Of a stretch of 5,481 nucleotides of DNA, positions 1 to 4,617 are shown piece after piece. The DNA is from DAOTVS01 sp034436375 (lineage in GTDB: Bacteria; Chloroflexota; Anaerolineae; SpSt-313). How positions within the stretch are numbered: position 1 is the first letter of the stretch; each line of letters starts with the position of its first letter. Location: NCBI GenBank assembly GCA_034436375.1, contig DAOTVS010000185.1, positions 1 to 5,481 of the forward strand, read 5' to 3'. Below the pieces are notes generated by a model that was not told the origin of the DNA, did not search any database, and worked only from the letters and a program-made list of their open reading frames with translations. The position numbers and the translations under genes are program-made.

Positions 1-436
1 CGATACCGGCCGCGTACTCGGTATCGCCTTTGGCCAACTGGTTCCAGACGATCACCATGGCGATGCAGCGGGCCAGGCCAATCATAATGATGCCGATCAT
101 ATACGCTGGCTTGTCCGCCAGGAACACAACCGCCAGGATGAACATGAGAATCGGGCCCACAACCCAGTTCTGCACCAGTGAAAGCCCCAAGACCCTCCTG
201 TCTCGGAAAACCGATCCCAACATCTCGTACTTGACCTTGGCAAAGGGGGGGTACATCATCAGGATGAGGCCGATGGCGATCGGGATATTCGTCGTCCCCA
301 CTTGAAACTGATTGATAAAGCCGCTGACGCCCGGGATAAAGTACCCCAGCCCCACCCCAATCGCCATGGCGAGAAAGATCCACAACGTGAGAAAGCGGTC
401 CAGGAACGATAGCCGCTGAGTTTGCTGTTTTGCCAT
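1..436 (-). CDS. acr3: ACR3-family arsenite efflux permease, 5' part (runs off left edge)
   Basis: This is the N-terminal 145 codons of a membrane permease that exports arsenite, As(III), from the cytoplasm. Read on the minus strand it begins MAKQQTQRLSFLDRFLTLWI and is open to the window edge. Hydrophobic segments lie at about residues 15-35, 48-62, 82-107 and 111-131. Residues 56-71 hold the ACR3-typical GLILMMYPPFAKVKYE stretch. LARCIAMV (about 121-128) contains the transmembrane-4 cysteine (Cys123), whose equivalent is essential in studied ACR3 proteins. A full ACR3 has about 350 residues and ten helices, so more than half lies outside the window. The ATG at 436 is supported by AAAGGAG (445-451) eight bases upstream. 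It lies downstream of the ArsR and thioredoxin-like genes on the same strand, as expected for an arsenite-inducible efflux unit. The family assignment is firm; the missing half cannot be judged. Confidence 0.93.
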   Translation of the reverse strand, partial: MAKQQTQRLSFLDRFLTLWIFLAMAIGVGLGYFIPGVSGFINQFQVGTTNIPIAIGLILMMYPPFAKVKYEMLGSVFRDRRVLGLSLVQNWVVGPILMFILAVVFLADKPAYMIGIIMIGLARCIAMVIVWNQLAKGDTEYAAGI

Positions 437-454
437 TGCCTGAGCTCCTTTCGG

Positions 455-476
455 TTGTCACTTGTCACTGTTGACA
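455..476. repeat. Tandem TTGTCAC repeat with overlapping GTCA-N4-TGAC dyad
   Basis: In the short gap upstream of the permease start, TTGTCAC occurs twice head to tail (455-461, 462-468). The second copy overlaps an inverted pair GTCA (464-467) and TGAC (472-475). It is small and may be chance. Its place just upstream of the permease Shine-Dalgarno would suit a regulator site or an mRNA element, but there is no good promoter beside it. Confidence 0.3.
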
Positions 477-493
477 TGCGATGATGAGTTTAC

Positions 494-688
494 TCACACG
501 GTAGGTTTGGCTCTCAGGCCCAGAGCCGCCAGCGCCTGACGGATGGCTGGCACTGAAATCTTGCCCCCGGCCGAAAGCAAGCTATCGCCGACAAAGACCA
601 GGGGCATGCCCAGATCAGATTCCTGTAACAGCGCCAGCGCTGGCGGGAAAGCGGCCATCTCTGCCGAGAAGAGATCATAGTACTCCAC
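494..688 (-). CDS. Small thioredoxin-fold-like protein, N-terminal CxxC part apparently missing
   Basis: The 64-residue reading from a GTG at 688 looks like the C-terminal half of a thioredoxin fold. It has a short strand (VEYYDL), a helix (about residues 8-24), then MPLVFVGDSLLSAGG, which resembles the cis-proline strand and hairpin of small thioredoxin-like proteins, and a final helix. The protein-like sequence continues upstream of the GTG (AARFGGQVVVEYYDL), so the strand probably starts earlier. However, the frame holds no ATG, and it meets a TGA that is the stop codon of the upstream ArsR gene (761-763). No Shine-Dalgarno is visible before the GTG. A normal family member of about 100 residues would have an N-terminal strand-CxxC-helix unit, and there is no room for it here. 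It may be a truncated or decaying gene, a family lacking CxxC, or the tail of an ArsR fusion. Lying between arsR and acr3, it could be an accessory redox protein. The fold is inferred from pattern only. Confidence 0.5.
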   Translation of the reverse strand: MEYYDLFSAEMAAFPPALALLQESDLGMPLVFVGDSLLSAGGKISVPAIRQALAALGLRAKPTV

Positions 689-760
689 GACGACCTGGCC
701 GCCAAAGCGGGCGGCGTCAAAGCCATGCTGCCCCCCTGGCCGGCCATTGGAGACGCCGGG

Positions 761-1114
761 TCATCTCCCGCATTCCATTCGGGGGCCGCAACCGGGCTGG
801 CGCGCCTGGATCTGCGCGGGGTCCAAGAAGGTCCACAGCGCCTCTCGCAATTGAGCCAGGGCCTGGGGATTGACGGAATAGTAGACCCAGCGCCGATCCG
901 ACAAGTCGCGCTCAGTGTTCACCAGGCCCGCCTTGCGCAAGATCCTGAGGTGATGTGAGATCAGGTTCATGGGCAAGCCAAGATTGTCTCCGATCTCGCA
1001 GTTACACTGCACGCCCTGCATCAAACGCTCAAAGATCGCCAGCCTGGTAGGGTCACCGAGCAAGCGGAGCATGGCGGCCAGATCGGAAACGCTCGGCCGC
1101 TTGGCATCACTCAT
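761..1114 (-). CDS. arsR: ArsR-family metalloid-responsive repressor (left unit)
   Basis: This 117-residue protein is a winged-helix repressor of the ArsR/SmtB family, which binds operator DNA and releases it on binding arsenite or another soft metal. LLGDPTRLAIFERL (about 18-31) is the typical first conserved helix. The helix-turn-helix spans about 37-62, with recognition helix NLISHHLRILRKAGLV, and the beta wing follows (about 66-82, RRWVYYSV). Cysteines sit at 37 and 39 (QCNCEIG) and at 109 and 115 near the C-terminus. The classical ELCVCDL metal box is therefore altered, and the C-terminal pair may complete a three-coordinate site, as in ArsR proteins that use C-terminal cysteines. The ATG at 1114 is preceded by TAGGAG (1121-1126) six bases upstream, and a strong promoter lies just beyond. 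It probably represses itself and the downstream permease. Confidence 0.92.
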   Translation of the reverse strand: MSDAKRPSVSDLAAMLRLLGDPTRLAIFERLMQGVQCNCEIGDNLGLPMNLISHHLRILRKAGLVNTERDLSDRRWVYYSVNPQALAQLREALWTFLDPAQIQARQPGCGPRMECGR

Positions 1115-1120
1115 GGTCTG

Positions 1121-1126
1121 CTCCTA
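1121..1126 (-). promoter_or_regulatory. Ribosome binding site of the left arsR
   Basis: TAGGAG on the minus strand lies six bases before the ATG at 1114 and fixes that start. It follows the operator-like dyad directly. Confidence 0.75.
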
Positions 1127-1130
1127 TGGT

Positions 1131-1144
1131 TCAAAATTCATTGA
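1131..1144. promoter_or_regulatory. Candidate ArsR operator, TCAA-N6-TTGA
   Basis: The inverted repeat TCAA (1131-1134), six bases, TTGA (1141-1144) lies immediately downstream of the minus-strand -10 box, over the expected transcription start. ArsR/SmtB repressors commonly bind AT-rich dyads at this position, so this is the best candidate for the site where the left ArsR represses its own unit. The dyad is seen directly; the binding is inferred. Confidence 0.55.
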
Positions 1145-1173
1145 GTTATATCGCAAACAAACTTGCCTGTCAA
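1145..1173 (-). promoter_or_regulatory. Sigma-70-type promoter for the left unit
   Basis: On the minus strand, TTGACA (1168-1173) is separated by exactly 17 bases from TATAAC (1145-1150). That is a perfect -35 box and a five-of-six -10 box. It lies about 30 bases upstream of the left arsR ATG. A near-consensus promoter is what one expects for a unit held silent by a repressor. Confidence 0.8.
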
Positions 1174-1227
1174 GAGCCGTTTCGGAGTCACTATAGAGCG
1201 GAGCCAGGGCGACGCTGCCCCATCTCC

Positions 1228-1239
1228 ACTCCATGGAGT
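1228..1239. repeat. Perfect 12-base palindrome ACTCCATGGAGT
   Basis: A perfect palindrome sits in the divergent control region, about 55 bases upstream of the left -35 box, and does not extend further. It could be a protein binding site or chance. Nothing else in this part (1174-1283) looks like a gene. Confidence 0.3.
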
Positions 1240-1283
1240 TCGGTTATGGCGGACCTTTGCCCATTCGTCACCTGGCAGGGACG

Positions 1284-1442
1284 TCAGGCCGCTTTGATCG
1301 CCGCCAGTCGCTCGTTGAACAAAGCCAACAGGCGGTTGAGCCGTTCAGGGTCCAACTTGCCACGCATACTGGGGGTCTCGAAGAAGCGCGCTGGGGCCTT
1401 GAGCGCGCGATAGTCAAAGCCCGGTGCCTCCTTCAGCGCCAC
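1284..1442 (-). pseudogene. Possible gene remnant or small ORF in the divergent control region
   Basis: On the minus strand a 52-residue reading from GTG 1442 to TGA 1284-1286 looks more like real protein than the other frames here. It holds FDYRALKAPARFFETPSM, then GKLDPERLNRLLALFNERLAA, a typical amphipathic helix, and then the stop. The same frame stays open upstream to a TAA at about 1490, across the promoter of the other arsR. No Shine-Dalgarno precedes the GTG. It looks like the C-terminus of a longer protein whose front was lost, but I do not recognise the family. It could also be a small expressed ORF or a chance reading in GC-rich DNA. Confidence 0.35.
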
Positions 1443-1472
1443 CTTGTGTCTGGCTGTCCTCAGGCCAAGTGT

Positions 1473-1498
1473 ATTTGACTTTATGCTTTAATGCGAAT
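1473..1498. promoter_or_regulatory. Candidate operator dyad for the right arsR
   Basis: An imperfect inverted repeat of two adjoining 13-base halves (ATTTGACTTTATG and CTTTAATGCGAAT) matches at 8 of 13 positions. It covers the -35 box and the spacer of the promoter of the right unit. Its place would let a bound repressor block RNA polymerase. It differs in sequence from the left dyad, which fits two repressors with different targets. Confidence 0.4.
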
Positions 1499-1503
1499 AC
1501 ACT
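1475..1503 (+). promoter_or_regulatory. Sigma-70-type promoter for the right unit
   Basis: TTGACT (1475-1480), a 17-base spacer and TACACT (1498-1503) give five-of-six and four-of-six matches to consensus. The promoter lies about 45 bases upstream of the right arsR ATG and is the only good candidate for the unit that runs to about 4863. Confidence 0.65.
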
Positions 1504-1549
1504 AAATGCGGTGCGCTCGCTATAGGCGCTACTGGAAAAGGAGGCACAC

Positions 1550-1921
1550 ATGAGGGAGCAGTGTGAATCCGCTGAGGGCAAGCGCCCCCAAATGGATGCT
1601 ATTTCCCGGAGGCTGCTGGAACTCAAAGCAAAAGCACTGCAGGCGCTGGGCCATCCAGCGCGCTTGTTGATTCTGGAGGCATTGCGCGAGGGCGAGTGCT
1701 GTGTCTGTGATCTCAAGCCGATCCTGGGGTTGCGCCAGCCCAATATTAGCCAGCACCTCTCCATACTCAGAGCAGCCAACCTGGTGGCATCGCGCCGCGA
1801 GGGCACGCGAGTCATCTACCGCGTCATCGACCCAACCGTGTTTGAGATCATTGATCTGATGGGAGAGGTCGTCCGGCGGCAGGGTGAGGAGATGGCCGAA
1901 GCCGTCTCGCGGTCAGCATAA
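1550..1921 (+). CDS. arsR: ArsR-family metalloid-responsive repressor (right unit)
   Basis: This 123-residue winged-helix repressor is clearly different from the left ArsR. It carries the classical metal box ECCVCDL (residues 49-55, cysteines 50, 51 and 53) at the start of the DNA-binding domain, the arrangement used by many ArsR proteins for As(III) or Sb(III). The helix ALGHPARLLILEALREGE precedes it. Recognition helix QPNISQHLSILRAANLV and a wing ending in GTRVIYRVID (about 85-94) follow. The ATG at 1550 is set by AAAAGGAGG (1536-1544) five bases upstream; a later in-frame ATG (residue 15) has no such site. It is the first gene of the right unit, about 45 bases below a promoter with an overlapping dyad, so it probably regulates the whole redox and Fe-S gene set as well as itself. 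The family is firm; the inducer is inferred. Confidence 0.93.
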   Translation: MREQCESAEGKRPQMDAISRRLLELKAKALQALGHPARLLILEALREGECCVCDLKPILGLRQPNISQHLSILRAANLVASRREGTRVIYRVIDPTVFEIIDLMGEVVRRQGEEMAEAVSRSA

Positions 1922-1941
1922 ACAGGATGGGGCGTTCAATT

Positions 1942-1947
1942 GGAGGG
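1942..1947 (+). promoter_or_regulatory. Ribosome binding site that sets the start of the first DGC gene
   Basis: GGAGGG lies nine bases before the ATG at 1957. An earlier in-frame ATG at 1927 has only AGG right beside it, and the ten extra residues it would add do not look like part of the domain. Confidence 0.65.
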
Positions 1948-1956
1948 CAAATCAGC

Positions 1957-2367
1957 ATGGCGGAGCAAAAAAGCAGGATTATGATCATTCCCTGCAGCGG
2001 TATTGGCAAAGCGTTCGGCACAATCGGGCGCGAGGCCGCATACATTGTCGTGGACGAAACACGGCCCGAGACGACCGATACCATCTGCCTGTCGGCGCTG
2101 GTGATGGGCGACGAGGAAACAAAGGCCCGGGTGCAGGGCCGGGCCTGCATCACGATTGACGGCTGCCCCATCGGTTGTGCGCGCAAGAACACCGAGTTGG
2201 CAGGCGGCGCCGTAGCCAGGGCGCTGCGCGTGGTCGACACCTACAAGCAGCACCATGAACTGAAACCGCAAACTGTGACGGAGCTGGACGAGGCCGGCCG
2301 CCGGCTGGCTGAGATCCTGGCCCAGCAGATCGCCGACGAGGTTGATCGCATTCAGGAGGCGCAATAA
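1957..2367 (+). CDS. DGC-type putative zinc-binding protein, short form
   Basis: This 136-residue cytosolic protein belongs to the DGC-domain family (Pfam PF08859), annotated as putative zinc-binding and without a proven biochemical role. The first strand leads into PCSGIGKAFGTIGREAAY (about 12-29), then TTDTICLSALVMGDEE (about 39-54), then the name-giving ITIDGCPIGCARKN (65-78). Cysteines 13, 44, 64, 70 and 74 are the likely ligands. A helical tail (about 100-136) follows. The start codon comes 35 bases after the arsR stop, and the TAA shares a base with the next ATG (TAATG), so translation of the two is probably coupled. Its neighbour is a second, longer DGC protein, suggesting a pair acting together, perhaps in metal or sulfur handling. 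Family assignment is confident, function is not. Confidence 0.85.
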   Translation: MAEQKSRIMIIPCSGIGKAFGTIGREAAYIVVDETRPETTDTICLSALVMGDEETKARVQGRACITIDGCPIGCARKNTELAGGAVARALRVVDTYKQHHELKPQTVTELDEAGRRLAEILAQQIADEVDRIQEAQ

Positions 2368-3083
2368 TGCCGAATCTACCCAAGCGCAAGGTCGGTATTA
2401 TCTCTTGCAGCGGCGAGGAGATGGACTGGGGCACCGTGTCGCGTGTGGCGACGCGCCTGGTGCTCGAGCGGCTGCGCCAGGAGCAGACTGTCACCTTGTG
2501 CCTTCCCCTCTTCCTGGCGGGCGGCAAGGACGAGCGCGCCTTTGCCCGCTTCTACCCAACCATCGCCGTTGACGGCTGCCCCAAACTCTGCGCTGCCAAG
2601 GCGACGGCCGCCTATAGCGCTGAGCCGGCGGCCCGGGTTGTCGTGAGCGAGATTGCGGCGCGCTACCCCGAGCTCAAGCTCGAAGCGAGGCGGCGGCTCG
2701 GCCCCGGCGGCATGACGCTGGCCCGCAAGGTGGCCGAGGAGATTGCCGCACGGGTGGACGAGATTCTCGGTAGCCCTCCTCAGGCGAGAACAGTGCGCCT
2801 GAACGAGGATGCAGCGGCTGAAGCTGCGCCCGTGGTCGCCTGCAGTTGTCAAAGCGGCGGCCTGCCGGTCACGATGGTGGAGGTGGCCGGCTCACCCGTG
2901 GCCATTGTGGCCCTCGGACCCATCATGGAGCAGATCGCAGCGCTCAACGGCATGGCCGATGAGGAGCTGCGTGACAAGCTCCTGCAGACGGTCAAGGTGT
3001 ACAACGCCATCCCTGCCGAGCAGGAAGCGCAGTATGCCGAGGCCCTGTGGCGCGAGTTTGCAGCCCGACGCGCGCAGAGATGA
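2367..3083 (+). CDS. DGC-type putative zinc-binding protein with extra C-terminal domain
   Basis: This 238-residue protein has two parts. Residues 1-140 form a diverged DGC domain: IISCSGEEMDWGTVSRVATR near the start (Cys14), Cys45 in TLCLPLF, and VDGCPKLCAAK (68-78, cysteines 71 and 75). Residues of about 155-238 form a separate domain opening with ACSCQSGGLP (cysteines 159 and 161). It continues with VEVAGSPVAIVALGPIMEQI and ends in an acidic helical region with VKVYNAIPAEQEAQYAEALW. I recognise that pattern as recurring in small anaerobe proteins but cannot name the family. AGGAGG (2354-2359) lies seven bases before the ATG, inside the end of the previous gene. Compared with the preceding DGC protein it lacks the IGREAAY stretch, so the two are not simple duplicates. 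It may form a heteromeric pair with that neighbour. The CxC of the second domain could bind metal or act as a redox pair; this is inferred. Confidence 0.82.
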   Translation: MPNLPKRKVGIISCSGEEMDWGTVSRVATRLVLERLRQEQTVTLCLPLFLAGGKDERAFARFYPTIAVDGCPKLCAAKATAAYSAEPAARVVVSEIAARYPELKLEARRRLGPGGMTLARKVAEEIAARVDEILGSPPQARTVRLNEDAAAEAAPVVACSCQSGGLPVTMVEVAGSPVAIVALGPIMEQIAALNGMADEELRDKLLQTVKVYNAIPAEQEAQYAEALWREFAARRAQR

Positions 3084-3138
3084 ACCCAACCTGACACATC
3101 GATTTCCCAAGGGCGTTACAAACAGGAGTGAAAACATC

Positions 3139-3480
3139 ATGGGCAAAATCGCGACGGCTGTCATACAGGCAGGCATCTGCCAGATGGTTACCAGGGTGCG
3201 CGCCGAGGGCGATGACGAATTCGGGGTCCAGCTGGCCATCGAGAGCGACTGCGAGAAGGTGAGAGCTTTTGCCGCAGCACTGGCGGAGAAAGCTCCCATC
3301 AACGCGCTGGATGAGATCACACGCGGGCACGAAGGCGAGATTCTTACCGCCGCCCGTGCCTGCCTCAAGGGATGCTGTGCGGCCTGTGTGACGGCCCCCG
3401 GCGTGTTCAAGGCCATGCAGGTGGCATCAGGGATGGCCCTGCCTGCCGACGCCCAGGTCAAACTGCAGATGGAGGGTTGA
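3139..3480 (+). CDS. Small cysteine-rich DUF6951-like protein
   Basis: This 113-residue protein matches the pattern of the uncharacterised DUF6951 family. A first strand ends in AGICQMVTRV (Cys14), then VQLAIESDCEKVRAFAAAL (Cys38), a helical middle, a cysteine cluster CLKGCCAACVTAPGVFKAM (75, 79, 80, 83), and a tail VASGMALPADAQVKLQ. The six cysteines suggest a metal or Fe-S site. I chose the ATG at 3139 because AGGAG (3124-3128) lies ten bases upstream and the conserved part begins directly after it; the frame is open further upstream only because it overlaps the previous gene. It lies 55 bases after the second DGC gene and four bases before the lipoyl-protein gene, inside one unit. No function is established for the family. 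Here the company of thiol and zinc proteins suggests a soft-metal or redox role. Confidence 0.78.
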   Translation: MGKIATAVIQAGICQMVTRVRAEGDDEFGVQLAIESDCEKVRAFAAALAEKAPINALDEITRGHEGEILTAARACLKGCCAACVTAPGVFKAMQVASGMALPADAQVKLQMEG

Positions 3481-3484
3481 TTGG

Positions 3485-3934
3485 ATGGCCACTGATCTCG
3501 AGTACCAATATGACAAGTATCACTTTCGGGTGCCCACGGACTGCCTGTACGCGGCCTATGATACCTGGGTCAGGGTAGAGGGCGACGAAGCGGTCGTGGG
3601 GATTACCGATTTCCTGCAGACCAAGATGAGCGACATCGCCTTTGCCGAGATGCCCCCCGAAACTGCTTTCGAGCAGGATGATGTCCTGGCAACACTGGAG
3701 AGTACCAAGGCCACGGTCGATGTGACGGCCCCTGCCAGCGGCGAGCTGATCGCTTTTAACACCGCGCTGGACGAGCACCCCGAGCTGATCAACCAGGACC
3801 CCTATGGAGAGGGTTGGATTGCGCGCCTGCGCCTGGCCGATTGGGAGGGCGACCGCACCATGCTGCTCACCCCAGAGGCCTATTTCGAGCTGATGAAGGA
3901 AAAGGTCGCCAAAGCGTTTGCGGAAAAGCCATAG
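3485..3934 (+). CDS. GcvH-like lipoyl carrier protein
   Basis: This 149-residue protein is a homologue of glycine cleavage H protein, a small carrier with a swinging lipoyl arm. The hybrid beta-barrel pattern is clear: TWVRVEGDEAVVGITDFLQTK in the first third, then the lipoylation loop LESTKATVDVTAPASGELI with Lys75 as the expected lipoyl site, then NTALDEHPELINQDPYGEGWIARL. Compared with a usual H protein (about 125-130 residues) it has a longer N-terminus with Cys20 and a longer helical C-terminus. GGAGGG (3471-3476) lies eight bases before the ATG, inside the end of the previous gene. No glycine cleavage P, T or L gene and no lipoate ligase is in the window. It therefore may not serve glycine cleavage but act as a dedicated carrier, like the LbpA proteins of sulfur-oxidising Hdr-like systems, which are also under ArsR-type control. 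A lipoyl dithiol is also a classic arsenite target. The fold is confident, the role open. Confidence 0.87.
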   Translation: MATDLEYQYDKYHFRVPTDCLYAAYDTWVRVEGDEAVVGITDFLQTKMSDIAFAEMPPETAFEQDDVLATLESTKATVDVTAPASGELIAFNTALDEHPELINQDPYGEGWIARLRLADWEGDRTMLLTPEAYFELMKEKVAKAFAEKP

Positions 3935-3974
3935 CCGATTCCTCCTCGCCAGAGGTAGACAAGCCATGGGCGGC

Positions 3975-3978
3975 GGAG
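3975..3978 (+). promoter_or_regulatory. Ribosome binding site that selects a GTG start
   Basis: GGAG lies seven bases before the GTG at 3986, which begins the Fe-S protein. The overlapping ATG at 3984 is out of frame, and the next in-frame ATG (4034) would remove the conserved first strand. Confidence 0.55.
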
Positions 3979-3985
3979 ACTGAAT

Positions 3986-4525
3986 GTGGACAGAAGCCGT
4001 GCCGAGGCGCCGGCGATCCGGATCACCCACGTCATGGATTGCCTGGCCGACCCCAGCAAGATCCGTGTTGTAGCGGCCCTGCCCGCCAACATGCATGAAG
4101 TCTTGCCCTATCTGGCCAGCCTGCTACCTACCGCCGGCTACAGCCACGCTGCTGGCATCCTCACCCTGGTGCGCCAGGGCCGGCTGATCACCGTCTACCC
4201 AGAGACGGTGACGCTGGCCAAGGCGCTGGATGAGGTGGACGCCCAGGCGGTTCTGGATTGGCTATGGGAGAGGATCAGCGAGGCGTGCGCCCGGCGTGAG
4301 GAACTGGTGCCCTGCTTCGAGCGGCGCCGCGTGCCCCGCTTCCTCGACGTCTACCGGTTGCTCCCGGGGGGCAACTGCGGCCGTTGTGGCGAGGCATCGT
4401 GCCAGGCTCTGGCGATCAGGCTTGCCTTCGGCGAGGCGGATATCAGCCAATGTCCGCGCTTGCTGGAGGCCGAGTTTGCGCGCAATCGATCCCTACTGTC
4501 TGAGTGGTTGGGGGGCGCAGGCTGA
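3986..4525 (+). CDS. Fe-S binding protein with CdhD/RnfB-type 4Fe-4S motif
   Basis: This 179-residue protein ends in a 4Fe-4S motif of the PF04060 type. NCGRCGEASC (130-139) supplies Cys131, 134 and 139, and Cys156 follows after ALAIRLAFGEADISQ, giving C-x2-C-x4-C-x16-C. The same motif occurs in RnfB and in subunits of acetyl-CoA synthase/decarbonylase complexes. Before it lies a domain of about 120 residues that I recognise as recurring with this motif in anaerobes: IRITHVMDCLADPSKIRVVAAL at its start, GILTLVRQGRLITVYPETVTL in the middle, and FERRRVPRFLDVYRLLPGG leading into the cluster. Its function is not established. A cytosolic electron-transfer or corrinoid-handling role is plausible. 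The gene starts 51 bases after the lipoyl-protein gene with GTG and is probably co-transcribed with it. Confidence 0.8.
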   Translation: MDRSRAEAPAIRITHVMDCLADPSKIRVVAALPANMHEVLPYLASLLPTAGYSHAAGILTLVRQGRLITVYPETVTLAKALDEVDAQAVLDWLWERISEACARREELVPCFERRRVPRFLDVYRLLPGGNCGRCGEASCQALAIRLAFGEADISQCPRLLEAEFARNRSLLSEWLGGAG

Positions 4526-4546
4526 GGTGGACGTTCCCAGTGGAAA

Positions 4547-4566
4547 CTCGGCCACTTCTGGCCGAG
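4547..4566 (+). promoter_or_regulatory. Perfect 8-bp stem-loop between Fe-S and thioredoxin genes
   Basis: CTCGGCCA (4547-4554), loop CTTC, TGGCCGAG (4559-4566) makes a perfect 8-bp hairpin with a four-base loop. No T-run follows, so it is unlikely to be a standard terminator. It may slow transcription or protect the mRNA between the two genes and so alter their relative expression. Confidence 0.5.
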
Positions 4567-4617
4567 CCCCCGCGGCGCCCGGATGCGTCCAATGCGCAAG
4601 AAACAAGGAGGGAAAAG

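Noticed and set aside
761..763. TGA of the left arsR as a selenocysteine codon
   Set aside because: The sequence after it offers only a weak 5-bp CCGGC/GCCGG hairpin, the following 15 or so residues do not look like a conserved domain, and ArsR length is normal with the stop.
1126..1478. Plus-strand frames in the divergent region
   Set aside because: They run across the left promoter or antisense to the more protein-like minus reading, with no ribosome site and no domain pattern.
1927..1956. Earlier ATG for the first DGC gene
   Set aside because: Only a bare AGG touches it, while GGAGGG is well placed for the ATG at 1957; the ten extra residues do not match the domain.
1936..2364. Minus-strand frame opposite the first DGC gene (similar ones at 2376-2852, 2892-3461 and 3458-4096)
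   Set aside because: All are antisense to genes with clear domains and motifs, and none shows a domain or ribosome site of its own.
2809..3138. Upstream extension of the DUF6951-like frame
   Set aside because: It overlaps the C-terminal domain of the second DGC gene in another frame, reads as arginine/serine/tryptophan-rich shadow, and the ATG at 3139 has its own ribosome site.
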